NCBI GenBank assembly: GCA_028712075.1
Contig: JAQTQX010000010.1
Coordinates: forward strand, 62,001 to 126,000
Direction of reading: 5' to 3'
Length of the DNA stretch: 64,000 bases
Origin: Desulfuromonadaceae bacterium
GTDB lineage: Bacteria > Desulfobacterota > Desulfuromonadia > Geobacterales > Pseudopelobacteraceae
In this document: one piece after another, positions 52,094 through 62,324 of the stretch
How positions within the stretch are numbered: the first letter of the stretch is position 1
How the letters are laid out: each line of letters starts with the position of its first letter
Notes under the pieces: model-generated
Database searches by the model: none
What the model was told of the DNA's origin: nothing
Seen by the model: the letters and a program-made list of their open reading frames with translations, nothing else
Program-made: the position numbers and the translations under genes

Positions 52094-52842
52094 CAGAGCG
52101 CCCCAAGCAGCTTGTGCATCTGTGGAATTACCCGGACATCCGGCAGACGGGCCGACGCAACTCCCTGAAGATGCAGGACGTGTGAGGCAGGGATACCTAT
52201 TGTACCGTCCGGCAAAGACAACGGCTGCAGAAAAAGCGGTACTGTTGCATCAACCGCAGCGATCAGTTCACATACCTGCCTGATTTCGTTGTCAGGAGTC
52301 GTCTCACCGATCACAACTTTAACCGAAACATGTTTCCCCTGCGCACCCTGTAGAAAGCGGGCATGGTCGCCCCACAACGATTCGGAGCAGGCGGCAGTGG
52401 ATGGCAGCTTCATATCCATGCTGATATAGTCCAGATATCGATTCACGAGCTTTAGCGCATCTGACAGCGTTCCGTTCGTTTCAAGGTGGATCGGAAGAAT
52501 TTTTCTGAAGTCAGGCAACCATTGAACAAGAGTGTCGGCATGAATGAGCGGTTCTCCACCTGTAATGCTCACGGAATGGTGCGCGCCCGGCAGTTGCAAG
52601 CACCACTCTTCAATAAGAGCTGAGACGTTGTGCAGCGAAAGGGGAGGCGGATGATTGATAAATATTCCTGAACCGGGCGCTGATTCCACGTGACAGATGG
52701 CTGATGGTTCAAAATCGGTGTCACAATAGCGGCAACCAAGGTTGCATCCTGTCAGACGCACAAAAATCTGTCTGCACCCCGCAAGCATTCCTTCGCCCTG
52801 TATGGACGAAAATATTTCACGGATATGAAGCAGATCACTCAT
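52093..52842 (-). CDS. queE: 7-carboxy-7-deazaguanine synthase (radical SAM)
   Basis: IREIFSSIQGEGMLAGCRQIFVRLTGCNLGCRYCDTDF, SITGGEPL. Confidence 0.96.
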   Translation of the reverse strand: MSDLLHIREIFSSIQGEGMLAGCRQIFVRLTGCNLGCRYCDTDFEPSAICHVESAPGSGIFINHPPPLSLHNVSALIEEWCLQLPGAHHSVSITGGEPLIHADTLVQWLPDFRKILPIHLETNGTLSDALKLVNRYLDYISMDMKLPSTAACSESLWGDHARFLQGAQGKHVSVKVVIGETTPDNEIRQVCELIAAVDATVPLFLQPLSLPDGTIGIPASHVLHLQGVASARLPDVRVIPQMHKLLGAL

Positions 52843-53203
52843 AGTAGCGGGCGGATGCGTTATCAGACTCCCAGACAGTTATTGAATCAACCTTGATATT
52901 GTCGTTATTCAGGCGCTCGGAGATTCGATGATACAGATATTTTGCAATGTGTTCCGATGAAGGGGAAATATCACGAAAAAACGGATTGTCGTTCAGATAC
53001 TTATGATCAAGCTCGTTAATTATGCCACCTGCTTCTCGTTTAAGCACCTTGAAATCAATGCCGAGGCCGGCCTTGTCAAGTTCCTTGGCAATGACCGTCA
53101 CCTCGACTTTCCAGTTATGGCCATGTAAATTTTCACAGTCACCCTGATAATTCACCAGATTATGCGCAGCAGCAAAACTGGTACGGATCGTCAGCATATA
53201 CAT
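52835..53203 (-). CDS. queD: 6-carboxytetrahydropterin synthase
   Basis: MYMLTIRTSFAAAHNLVNYQGDCENLHGHNWKVEV, MIDFKVLK-like GIDFKVLKREAGGIINELDHKYLND; start at 53203 behind AAGGAG. Confidence 0.95.
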   Translation of the reverse strand: MYMLTIRTSFAAAHNLVNYQGDCENLHGHNWKVEVTVIAKELDKAGLGIDFKVLKREAGGIINELDHKYLNDNPFFRDISPSSEHIAKYLYHRISERLNNDNIKVDSITVWESDNASARYYE

Positions 53204-53270
53204 GTTGGTAACTCCTTGGGGTAATAGTAAGGTACAGGCCTCTGAATTTTCGGGAGATACTACACAAATA

Positions 53271-53297
53271 GATGGGCAACCACAAGAGTTGCCCATC
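53271..53297 (-). terminator. Terminator-like hairpin downstream of metY
   Basis: GATGGGCAAC-N7-GTTGCCCATC followed on the minus strand by TATTTGTGT. Confidence 0.65.
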
Positions 53298-53322
53298 GAA
53301 AAACGCAAAAATTCAGGCAATA

Positions 53323-54609
53323 TCAGCGTTGAGATGCCTCCAGCGCCTGTTTGATATCGGCAATGATGTCGTCTACCCCTTCGATACCGACCGAAAGTCG
53401 AATGAAATCGGCGGTTACTCCAGTGGCCACCTGCTCGTCTGCAGACAACTGCTGATGGGTTGTCGAAGCAGGGTGGATCACCAGCGATTTTGCATCGCCG
53501 ATATTTGCCAGATGGGACAACAGCTTGACGTTATCGATAAATTTCTTGCCGGCTTCCATGCCACCTTTGATGCCGAAACCGATAATGGCCCCCTCCCCTT
53601 TCGGAAGATATTTAAGCGCCCGGGCGTTGTCCTTGTGACTGGAAAGTCCCGGATAATTAACCCAATTCACATCCGGATGGGCGTCAAGGAAACGGGCAAC
53701 GGTTCTGGCATTTTCTACATGACGTGCCATTCTGACGTGCAATGTCTCCAGGCCCAGTATGATTTGATGCGAGTTAAACGGTGAAATACAGGCCCCCATG
53801 TCGCGCAGCAGCGACACCCTCATCTTGATGATGTATGAAATGTTCCCGAGCACTTCCCAGAACCTGAGGCCATGATACGAGGGATCCGGCTCAGTCATTT
53901 CCGGGAACCGGCCGTTGTTCCAAGGGAATTTTCCGCCATCGACAACCGCGCCGCCAATGCTGGTACCATGTCCGCCAATAAATTTTGTCAGCGAATACAC
54001 GACAATATCAGCGCCATGGTCAAGCGGTTTGAACAGAAACGGCGTGGTAACCGTGTTGTCAACAACATACGGCAGACCGGCCTGATGGGCAACCGCCGCA
54101 ATCGCCTCAAAATCATCGACGTTATTTTTCGGGTTGCCGACCGACTCGCTGTAGACCATCCGGGTGTTGTTGTCGATAGCTTTCCTCACATTTTCGGGAT
54201 CCGATGTATCAACAAACTTTACCGTGATTCCAAGCCGTGGCAGCGTATAGTGGAACAGGTTGTAAGTGCCCCCGTACAGGTAGTTGGTAGAGACGATATT
54301 ATCACCAACCTTGGCTATGTTGAGAACTGCATATGTGATAGCCGCCTGCCCGGATGCAACTGCTAATGCAGCAACACCACCATCCAGGGCAGCAAGGCGT
54401 TGCTCAAGAACATCCGTTGTCGGATTCATGAGACGGGTATAGATGTTGCCAAATTCCTTGAGCGCAAAGAGATTGGCGGCGTGTTCAGAATTTTTGAAAC
54501 AGTAGGAAGCGGTTTGGTACAGTGGAACCGCACGCGACAGGGTTGTCGGATCGGGTGTCTGGCCAGCGTGAAGGGTAAGAGTCTCAAGAGACAAGTTGTT
54601 ATCCGACAT
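53323..54609 (-). CDS. metY: O-acetylhomoserine aminocarboxypropyltransferase (MetY-like)
   Basis: [59 protein letters not shown]. Start at 54609. Confidence 0.95.
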   Translation of the reverse strand: MSDNNLSLETLTLHAGQTPDPTTLSRAVPLYQTASYCFKNSEHAANLFALKEFGNIYTRLMNPTTDVLEQRLAALDGGVAALAVASGQAAITYAVLNIAKVGDNIVSTNYLYGGTYNLFHYTLPRLGITVKFVDTSDPENVRKAIDNNTRMVYSESVGNPKNNVDDFEAIAAVAHQAGLPYVVDNTVTTPFLFKPLDHGADIVVYSLTKFIGGHGTSIGGAVVDGGKFPWNNGRFPEMTEPDPSYHGLRFWEVLGNISYIIKMRVSLLRDMGACISPFNSHQIILGLETLHVRMARHVENARTVARFLDAHPDVNWVNYPGLSSHKDNARALKYLPKGEGAIIGFGIKGGMEAGKKFIDNVKLLSHLANIGDAKSLVIHPASTTHQQLSADEQVATGVTADFIRLSVGIEGVDDIIADIKQALEASQR

Positions 54610-54782
54610 AAAACCTCCATGGAGCAATCCGTATATTTTTTAAATTTATCAGACTCTACATCGGCTACCAGATAATCGTCAAGAGGAGACATTGTTTATC
54701 TTTACAAAAACAGTCAAATAACCATTGACACATAATTTAATATAGTTTAGTTTAACATTAAGATATATGACATTGATCTTTA

Positions 54783-55247
54783 ATGGATACAACGATGACA
54801 TCTGAGCAAACATCATATCTCGCGCTTAACACGTACACAAAGCTGATGCGGGCGGCCGAGACAGTTACAAACCGGGTAAGCCGCACCATGGCAGAAGCAG
54901 GGCTTACCATCAGCCAGTTTGGCGTACTGGAAGCGCTGCATCACAAAGGGCCGCTCTGTCAGCGCGATGTCGCGGCAAAAATCCTTAAAAGCACCGGCAA
55001 CATTACCATGGTCATTGATAATCTGGAAAAACGGGAACTTGTCACACGGGAACGAGCCAGCGAGGATCGCCGTTATCTTACCGTCAACCTAACCGAAAAG
55101 GGCAGGGAACTCATTAGCACCGTATTTGGCAACGTTGAAGCTGCAATTATGAACGAAGTGTGCGTCCTGACACCAGTGGAACAGAAAACGCTTGGGGGGT
55201 TGTGCAAAACGCTCGGCCTTCGGAATGCGGGTAACAGGCAAGAATAG
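54783..55247 (+). CDS. MarR-family transcriptional regulator
   Basis: GLTISQFGVLEALHHKGPLCQRDVAAKILKSTGNITMVIDNLEKRELVTRERASEDRRYLTVNLTEKG. Confidence 0.95.
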   Translation: MDTTMTSEQTSYLALNTYTKLMRAAETVTNRVSRTMAEAGLTISQFGVLEALHHKGPLCQRDVAAKILKSTGNITMVIDNLEKRELVTRERASEDRRYLTVNLTEKGRELISTVFGNVEAAIMNEVCVLTPVEQKTLGGLCKTLGLRNAGNRQE

Positions 55248-55321
55248 AATATGTGTCAGGAATTTCAGTGAATACGATTACAGCAATGACTTTGTTCAAA
55301 CAATCAAAGGAGAAAATACCC

Positions 55322-55915
55322 ATGAAACGTATATTTGCATCAGCAGCAACCATTATTGCTCTGCTACTGCCGGTATTTGCCGGTGCAGCAACCTACAACA
55401 TCGATCCTGACCACACGAATGTCGGTTTCAAGGTTCGTCATCTGATGGTCTCCAATGTAAAAGGAAGTTTTGAGAAATTTACCGGCACTGTGGATATAAA
55501 CGACAAGGACATCACCAAATCAAAAGTAAACGTCACTATTGACACAGCATCAATCAACACAAACGTCAAAAAGCGAGACGACCATCTACGTAGCCCAGAC
55601 TTTTTTGATGTCGCCAAATACCCGACCATGACCTTCACTTCTAAAAAAATAACCGCTGTCGACACGGGGAAACTTATTGTCACCGGAAACCTGACCCTGC
55701 ATGGTATCACCAAAGAAGTTGCCCTTGATGTTGAGGGACCGTCAGCAGAAAGCAAAGATCCATGGGGGAATATGAGAAGCGGCGCTACGGCCACCACAAA
55801 GATAAACCGCAAGGATTTTGGGCTGCTCTGGAACGCAGCACTTGAAACGGGAGGCGTTGTTGTGGGGGATGAGGTTCAGATAATACTGGAAATAGAAATG
55901 ATCAGGGCAAAATAG
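55322..55915 (+). CDS. YceI family periplasmic protein
   Basis: Signal peptide MKRIFASAATIIALLLPVFAGA; YNIDPDHTNVGFKVRHLMVSNVKGSFEKFTGTVDI...HLRSPDFFDVAKYPTMTF. Start at 55322. Confidence 0.95.
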   Translation: MKRIFASAATIIALLLPVFAGAATYNIDPDHTNVGFKVRHLMVSNVKGSFEKFTGTVDINDKDITKSKVNVTIDTASINTNVKKRDDHLRSPDFFDVAKYPTMTFTSKKITAVDTGKLIVTGNLTLHGITKEVALDVEGPSAESKDPWGNMRSGATATTKINRKDFGLLWNAALETGGVVVGDEVQIILEIEMIRAK

Positions 55916-55935
55916 AGGGGCTGATGCATCTGATG

Positions 55936-55975
55936 ACAAGCCTGCCCATCTATCGATGGGCAGGCTTGTTGGTTT
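55936..55975 (+). terminator. Strong intrinsic terminator after yceI
   Basis: Perfect 15-bp stem ACAAGCCTGCCCATC-tatc-GATGGGCAGGCTTGT followed by TGGTTTT. Confidence 0.85.
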
Positions 55976-56001
55976 TAACCATCTGCTCCGGTTCTATGAC
56001 A

Positions 56002-56418
56002 CTACTCACCGATAATTTTTACCAGCACCCGTTTCCGCCGTTTACCATCAAACTCCCCATAGAATATCTGCTCCCACGGTCCAAGATCGAGCCTTCCCTG
56101 TGTCACGGCCACGACGACTTCTCGCCCCATGATCGTCCGCTTCAGATGGGCATCGGCATTGTCTTCGTAGCCGTTGTGATTGTAGCGTGAGTGCGGCTGT
56201 TCTGGCGCCAGTCCCTCCAGCCACGTTTCAAAATCTTGATGCAAACCCGATTCGTCGTCATTTATGAAAACGCTGGCCGTTATGTGCATGGCATTGCAGA
56301 GCAGCAGTCCATCAGTTATGCCGCTCTCTTTGAGACAGCCGGAAATTTGCGGTGTAATGTTGACCAGCTCACGGCGATGCCTGGTTTCAAACCAGAGTTC
56401 CTTGCGAAATGATTTCAT
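56002..56418 (-). CDS. YjbQ/UPF0047 family protein
   Basis: [66 protein letters not shown]. Confidence 0.93.
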   Translation of the reverse strand: MKSFRKELWFETRHRRELVNITPQISGCLKESGITDGLLLCNAMHITASVFINDDESGLHQDFETWLEGLAPEQPHSRYNHNGYEDNADAHLKRTIMGREVVVAVTQGRLDLGPWEQIFYGEFDGKRRKRVLVKIIGE

Positions 56419-56420
56419 GT

Positions 56421-59072
56421 TTACGACTCCTTCAAGCTTTTCCCTACTACTTCATAGACGTCTCGCGGCAGACCGTCAACCGCCTGTATCCTCAGCAGCT
56501 GTTCTCTCATCAGGGCGCTCCGCCCCGCTTCAAACCTCTGCCAAGTAGTTAACGGACCCAGCATACGAGCTGTCACTTGTGGATTAACCGGAATCAGCCG
56601 AAGCAGTTGATCGGTTAAAAAACGATACCCGGCACCGGTCGGATCGTGAAAATGCACTTGATTCCGTTGACTGAATGCGCCAACCAGCGAACGAAACCGA
56701 TTCGGATTACTCAATTCAAACGCGGGATGATCGAGCAGCGCATGCACCTCTCGTAAAGTTCCCGGCAGTATGGAGGTGGCTTGCAGTGAAAACCATTTAT
56801 CCACCACCAGTCGGTCCCCCTGCCAACGACGATAAAAGTCATCGAGAAGCTCACAACGCTCCGGGCAATCACATGAAACAAGTGACGAGAGAGCAGCCAT
56901 GGCGTCGGTCATATTATCGGAGCTACGGTACTGATCGAAGCAACGATCAATATTTTCCTGGCCGCCGCTGCTCATCAGGTACGCCAGACAGAGGTTGGCC
57001 AGACGGCGCTCCCCGGAACGTCCGTCATCGGGAGAGTATGGCACCACCTTCCGAACGCTGCTGCGCAGCTCAATGAATTCATTCCTGCAGCAATCTGCAA
57101 GTGTGCGGATCACAAACTGGCGCGCAGCATGAATTGCCGCCGGATCGATCTCCTGGACAAGTTCGGCAAGATATTTTTCTGAAGGCAACGTCAATGTTTC
57201 GGCCAGAAAAGCATAATCGGCAACCTCACTTAGAAGATTGGCACGGAACGCTTCAGTAAACTGCAGGTCCAGAGACAGTTCCCGGCCATTCTTATAGTTA
57301 TCTACCATACCGAGAATCAGCCCTATCGCCATCTGCTGACCTGCCTCCCAACGGCAGAAAGGATCAGGTTCATGCGCCATCAGCAGGGCAAGTTGGTCAT
57401 ATCGGTACGGGTAGTCAAGTTTGACCGGCGCGGAAAATCCGCGCAACAGCGCCGGAACCGGCTCCTTGGTCAGGCCGGTGAAGCGGAAGGTTTCCACGGC
57501 CGCATGGAGATGCAGGATTCGCGACGTCCCCGTGCCGGGCGCCTCGCCGGCCAGGGTCACCGGCAATTCCGCGCCGTCCTGCCCGAGCAGTCCGAGCGCC
57601 AGCGGAATATGCAATGGCTGTTTGTCCGGCTGACCGGGTGTCGCCGGACAGTTCTGCCTGACCGTCAGGATAAACGTGTTATCCGCAGCGTTATACGATC
57701 CGCTTGCGGACAATTCGGGCGTACCCGCCTGACTGTACCAGAGCAGAAACTGCTCCAGATCAATGCCGCCCGCTTCGGCCATAGTCTGCACAAAATCATC
57801 TACGGTCACCGCCTGCCCGTCAAAACGGGCAAAATAGAGATCCATTGCCGTACGAAACCGTTCGGAACCAAGCAGTGTACGCTGCATTCGGACCAGTTCG
57901 GCCCCCTTGCTATAGACGGTGGCGGTATAAAAGTTGTTGATTTCCATGTACGAGTCGGGACGAACCGGGTGAGCCAGCGGGCCGCCGTCTTCAGGGAATT
58001 GGGAGGTACGAAGGTTACGGACATCCACTATGCGCTTCACCCCGCGCGACTGCATGTCAGAGGAAAACTCCTGATCGCGGAAAACCGTCAAGCCCTCTTT
58101 CAGAGATAATTGAAACCAATCGCGGCACGTTACCCGATTACCGCTCCAGTTATGAAAATATTCATGTCCGATTACCTCTTCAATAGCGTGAAAATCATCA
58201 TCAGTGGCTGTTTCAGGGGTGGCAAGGACATAGCATGAATTGAAAATATTCAGCCCCTTGTTTTCCATTGCCCCCATGTTGAAATCGTCAACCGCAACGA
58301 TCATGTATCGGTCAAGATCATATTCCCTGTCGTAGACCTGCTCGTCCCAGCGCATCGCCTTCTTGAGGGAACGCATGGCATGTTCGCACTTACCCCGGTT
58401 CTGGTGGTGAACATAAATCTGGAGCGAAACGTCCCGTCCGGAACAGGTCGTAAAATTGTCCTCGATACAGACCAGATCCCCCGCTACCAAAGCAAACAGA
58501 TAGCTCGGCTTTTTGAACGGATCATGCCAGGTGGCAAAATGACGGCCATCCGGCAGTTCGCCCCGCTCGATGAGGTTGCCATTGGAGAGGAGCACCGGAC
58601 AACGCTCACGGTCGGCGATGATGGTCGTGGTAAACAGCGTCAGCAGGTCTGGACGATCCGGAAACCAGGTAATGGCGCGAAACCCCTCCGCCTCGCACTG
58701 GGTGCAAAACATTCCGGATGAGCGATAGAGCCCTTCAAGAGAGCTGTTATCCTGCGGGCAGAGTTCGTTTTTCACCTCCAGCGTAAACCGATCCGGGATG
58801 TCCCTGATCGTCAGCAGTTCATCAGTCATGCTGTAACGTTCAGGATGGAGCGGCACACCATCAAGCTCTAACCCCTGTAAGTTGAGATGTTTGCCGTTCA
58901 ACAGCAACGGCCGGACGCCGCCAGCGTCTTCATAGTTTCTGCGCAGTGCCAGACGAGAGGTCACGGATGTCGATTCATCACAAAGTTCGACACGAAGTTC
59001 GACTCTGTTAACAATATAATCAGGGGGTGTGTAGTCAGCACGGTACATGGTTCTATGGGCTGTTTCAGTCAT
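56421..59072 (-). CDS. pepN: Aminopeptidase N
   Basis: [54 protein letters not shown]. Confidence 0.98.
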   Translation of the reverse strand: MTETAHRTMYRADYTPPDYIVNRVELRVELCDESTSVTSRLALRRNYEDAGGVRPLLLNGKHLNLQGLELDGVPLHPERYSMTDELLTIRDIPDRFTLEVKNELCPQDNSSLEGLYRSSGMFCTQCEAEGFRAITWFPDRPDLLTLFTTTIIADRERCPVLLSNGNLIERGELPDGRHFATWHDPFKKPSYLFALVAGDLVCIEDNFTTCSGRDVSLQIYVHHQNRGKCEHAMRSLKKAMRWDEQVYDREYDLDRYMIVAVDDFNMGAMENKGLNIFNSCYVLATPETATDDDFHAIEEVIGHEYFHNWSGNRVTCRDWFQLSLKEGLTVFRDQEFSSDMQSRGVKRIVDVRNLRTSQFPEDGGPLAHPVRPDSYMEINNFYTATVYSKGAELVRMQRTLLGSERFRTAMDLYFARFDGQAVTVDDFVQTMAEAGGIDLEQFLLWYSQAGTPELSASGSYNAADNTFILTVRQNCPATPGQPDKQPLHIPLALGLLGQDGAELPVTLAGEAPGTGTSRILHLHAAVETFRFTGLTKEPVPALLRGFSAPVKLDYPYRYDQLALLMAHEPDPFCRWEAGQQMAIGLILGMVDNYKNGRELSLDLQFTEAFRANLLSEVADYAFLAETLTLPSEKYLAELVQEIDPAAIHAARQFVIRTLADCCRNEFIELRSSVRKVVPYSPDDGRSGERRLANLCLAYLMSSGGQENIDRCFDQYRSSDNMTDAMAALSSLVSCDCPERCELLDDFYRRWQGDRLVVDKWFSLQATSILPGTLREVHALLDHPAFELSNPNRFRSLVGAFSQRNQVHFHDPTGAGYRFLTDQLLRLIPVNPQVTARMLGPLTTWQRFEAGRSALMREQLLRIQAVDGLPRDVYEVVGKSLKES

Positions 59073-59239
59073 TGAGCGTTCCGATCATTTTGTGGTACGT
59101 TGCTGCAGAACAGAGTAGGCAACTTTGATTCTGACTACATACCACACCATCCCCTGCATGTTGAAAATTTTATTGGTAAGCACGCCCCTATTCTGGTAAC
59201 AGTTACCGGCACGAAATAGCGGAAAGGGAGAATAGCACG

Positions 59240-59833
59240 ATGGAAGAACCACTTACATTCTGGCTTGACAACAAAATATGTTCCGGATTCAAGATCGCCG
59301 AAATCGGCACGCAGACTATGGTGTCATACCGCGACAAGTACTATATCGTTGTAAACGGCGCGGCCCTTATGAAAGGGGGCCGTCCGCTGCACTATTCAAA
59401 AACATCTCTACCGCTGCTCTGGAAAAAGGCCTTGAAAGGCATTTTCCCCGCGCCGACTGAACCCATTGAGCATGCTGATGACGAATTTCTTCCAGCAACA
59501 ACCTCGACTAAAAGGGAGCGAACTGCCATGAATAAAAGTACTGCCCCGCTTACTGAACTATCTGAGGATCGACCACAGACAGTTGTGACCCCGCTGACGA
59601 TCACAAAAAGATCCGTTACTGCAAAGAGCACTCTCGACGTAAAACCGGTCAAAATAATTCCGGCGGTCGTTGCCACAACGTGCCCCTACTGCAGCCACAA
59701 GCAGGAGATCCCTTTTGAAAAAGGGAAGAATGGTAAACCATTTTTTGCAACCTGCGTCAAGTGTTCAGTCGATTTTGCCGTACGCTTTGTGCCGGTCACT
59801 GTGTATCAGGCGCAGGTAGCAGCGTTCAAATAG
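59240..59833 (+). CDS. Hypothetical protein with C-terminal zinc ribbon
   Basis: 197-aa ORF; CPYCSHKQEIPFEKGKNGKPFFATCVKC gives two CxxC knuckles; N-terminal domain not recognised. Confidence 0.75.
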   Translation: MEEPLTFWLDNKICSGFKIAEIGTQTMVSYRDKYYIVVNGAALMKGGRPLHYSKTSLPLLWKKALKGIFPAPTEPIEHADDEFLPATTSTKRERTAMNKSTAPLTELSEDRPQTVVTPLTITKRSVTAKSTLDVKPVKIIPAVVATTCPYCSHKQEIPFEKGKNGKPFFATCVKCSVDFAVRFVPVTVYQAQVAAFK

Positions 59834-59855
59834 CCTGATACAGGAGGATATAACG

Positions 59856-60350
59856 ATGAACAACAACGACATATTGCGTAGGGTGCGCTACGCCCTTGAT
59901 ATCAGTAATCTCACCATGATTGAGATGTTCAGTCTTTCTGGCTGTACTCTTGAGTTGCCCACGCTGCTTAAACTGTTAAAAAAGGAAGAGGAAGAGGAAT
60001 TCATTTCCTGCAGCAATCCCCTGCTCTCTTTTTTTCTTGACGGTCTGATCGTAAAAAGACGTGGCAGAAAGGACGGTGGTGACGGTCAGCCTCCCAAACC
60101 GGATGCCAGGCTCAACAACAACGCCATCCTGAAAAAGCTGCGCATTGCCCTTGACCTGAAGGAGGAGGATATGATCGCGGTCATGAAGCTGGCGGGTGTT
60201 ATTATTTCCAAATCAGAATTGAGCGCACTGTTCAGAAACAAGGGGCACAAACATTTCAAAGAATGCGGAGATCAGTTTTTGCGAAATTTTTTACAGGGGC
60301 TGACCATCAGGAATAGGGGTGTTTCCGCAGGAAAAAGTGAAAGCATATAA
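59856..60350 (+). CDS. DUF1456 (YehS-like) protein
   Basis: Internal duplication: [28 protein letters not shown] / [28 protein letters not shown]. Confidence 0.88.
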   Translation: MNNNDILRRVRYALDISNLTMIEMFSLSGCTLELPTLLKLLKKEEEEEFISCSNPLLSFFLDGLIVKRRGRKDGGDGQPPKPDARLNNNAILKKLRIALDLKEEDMIAVMKLAGVIISKSELSALFRNKGHKHFKECGDQFLRNFLQGLTIRNRGVSAGKSESI

Positions 60351-60391
60351 TTTGGTGTGTAACCAAATCGAGTCCATTGTCGGCATTCCGA

Positions 60392-60420
60392 TTGACACAT
60401 AACTTTTTCTATATTATTCT
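60392..60420 (+). promoter_or_regulatory. Candidate sigma-70 promoter of ilvD
   Basis: TTGACA-17 nt-TATTCT, about 70 bp before ilvD ATG. Confidence 0.5.
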
Positions 60421-60490
60421 TCCCAACCCGATAAACCTTGGCCAATCAAAGGTTTATCGACATCAAACAAACGAATCCAAGGACATTTAC

Positions 60491-62152
60491 ATGCGCAGCG
60501 ATATGATAAAAAAAGGGCTTGAGCGCACACCACACCGCGCCCTCCTCAAAGGAACCGGCGTCCCTCAGAATCAAATGGACAAGCCATTTATCGGCGTGGC
60601 AACCAGCTTTACCGATCTGATTCCTGGTCATGTCGGCATGCGTGACCTGGAGCGCTTCATTGAAAAAGGGGTGCACTCCGGCGGCGGCTACGCCTTCTTT
60701 TTTGGTATTCCGGGCGTCTGCGACGGCATGGCGATGGGGCACAAGGGAATGCATTATTCCCTGCCAACGCGTGAACTGATCGCAGACATGGTAGAGTCGG
60801 TTGCCGAAGCACACCGCCTCGACGGTCTGGTGCTGCTGACCAATTGTGACAAGATCACCCCGGGAATGCTGATGGCGGCTGCCCGTCTCGATATTCCCTG
60901 CATCGTCGTCACAGCCGGTCCAATGATGAGTGGACGCGGCCAGTCCGGACGCAAGTATTCGTTTGTCTCGGATACTTTTGAAGCGATGGCCCGCTACAAG
61001 GCCGGCGTTATCAACGACAAGGAACTGCAGGTCTGCGAGGACAATGCCTGCCCCGGTATGGGTTCCTGTCAGGGACTTTTTACCGCCAATACCATGGCGA
61101 TTCTGACCGAGACGATGGGGATGAGCTTGCCGCGTTGCGGCACTGCACTGGCGGTGTCCGCACTGAAGCGACGCATCGCTTTCGCTTCTGGCGAAAAAAT
61201 TATCGAACTGGTCCAGAACAATATTACTCCGCGCAGCATTCTGACCCGCAAAGCATTTGAAAACGCCATTCGTGTCGATCTGGCACTGGGCGGTTCCTCC
61301 AACACCGTGCTGCACCTCCTGGCAATTGCCCATGAGGCAGGCGTCGATCTGCCGCTCGAACTGTTTGACGAACTCTCAAAGGACACACCGCAGCTGGCAT
61401 CAATGAATCCGGCCGGTGAGCACTTCATGGAAGATCTGGATATCGCCGGCGGTGTTGCCGGTGTTCTGAAACAACTTGGCAGTAAAATTCACGACACCCC
61501 CACTCTGTTTGGACTAACCACGCATCAGCTGGCCGAGAGCATTCAGAATGTGGACGAGGAGGTTATCCGCCCGCTTGGGAACGCGATTAAGAAGGAGGGT
61601 GGCATTGCCATCCTGACCGGAAACATCGCTCCCAAAGGGGCGGTTGTCAAGCAGTCGGGTGTTTCCGCAACCATGATGAACTTTGAAGGCACGGCTCGCT
61701 GTTTCGACGCTGAAGAGTTCGCAATGGCTGCCATCATGGAGGGGAAAATAAAATCCGGCGATGTGGTCGTCATCCGCTACGAAGGGCCGAAAGGTGGCCC
61801 CGGGATGCGGGAAATGCTCGCCCCTACCGCCGCTATCATGGGAATGGGACTAGGTGATTGCGTGGCCTTGATCACCGATGGGCGTTTTTCGGGAGGCACG
61901 CGCGGCCCCTGTATCGGCCACATTTCCCCCGAAGCAGCCGAAGGGGGACCAATCGGCCTGGTGAAAGACGGAGACCGAATTCTGCTTGATATCCCCAATC
62001 GGAGTCTGGAACTGCTGGTTGATGAGGCGACCCTTGCGGCCCGCCGTTCAGAATGGACGGCACCGCAACCGAAGATCAAAGGGGGCTGGCTGGCCCGCTA
62101 CGCTAAAGTTGTTACATCAGCCCATACCGGGGCAGTGACAACTGCTGATTAA
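60491..62152 (+). CDS. ilvD: Dihydroxy-acid dehydratase
   Basis: [92 protein letters not shown]. Start at 60491. Confidence 0.98.
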   Translation: MRSDMIKKGLERTPHRALLKGTGVPQNQMDKPFIGVATSFTDLIPGHVGMRDLERFIEKGVHSGGGYAFFFGIPGVCDGMAMGHKGMHYSLPTRELIADMVESVAEAHRLDGLVLLTNCDKITPGMLMAAARLDIPCIVVTAGPMMSGRGQSGRKYSFVSDTFEAMARYKAGVINDKELQVCEDNACPGMGSCQGLFTANTMAILTETMGMSLPRCGTALAVSALKRRIAFASGEKIIELVQNNITPRSILTRKAFENAIRVDLALGGSSNTVLHLLAIAHEAGVDLPLELFDELSKDTPQLASMNPAGEHFMEDLDIAGGVAGVLKQLGSKIHDTPTLFGLTTHQLAESIQNVDEEVIRPLGNAIKKEGGIAILTGNIAPKGAVVKQSGVSATMMNFEGTARCFDAEEFAMAAIMEGKIKSGDVVVIRYEGPKGGPGMREMLAPTAAIMGMGLGDCVALITDGRFSGGTRGPCIGHISPEAAEGGPIGLVKDGDRILLDIPNRSLELLVDEATLAARRSEWTAPQPKIKGGWLARYAKVVTSAHTGAVTTAD

Positions 62153-62166
62153 CATGTAACGTCATA

Positions 62167-62270
62167 TGCAATAGAACGCGGATCGAATTTGATGTGGGCG
62201 GATTTACAAAAATTCAATCGAATAAAAGTGGTTGATTTACGTAAATCAGCTCAATCCGCGTTCCATTGCA
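62167..62270. repeat. Imperfect long inverted repeat between ilvD and ilvB
   Basis: TGCAATAGAACGCGGAT (62167-62183) vs reverse complement of ATCCGCGTTCCATTGCA (62254-62270): 16/17 match; inner perfect palindrome GATTTACGTAAATC (62234-62247). Confidence 0.8.
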
Positions 62271-62324
62271 GTCCAGAGTCTGTTTTTTAACATTTTATCT
62301 TAACTTGAACACAAAGAGGTTTAT

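Noticed and set aside
55924-56190. 88-aa plus-strand ORF after yceI
   Set aside because: Its start overlaps the yceI terminator hairpin and the rest is antisense to yjbQ.
57372-58109. 245-aa plus-strand ORF
   Set aside because: Lies entirely antisense to pepN with low-information Arg/Gln-rich sequence.
60446-61333. 295-aa minus-strand ORF
   Set aside because: Antisense to the highly conserved ilvD; His/Gln/Ala-rich shadow frame.
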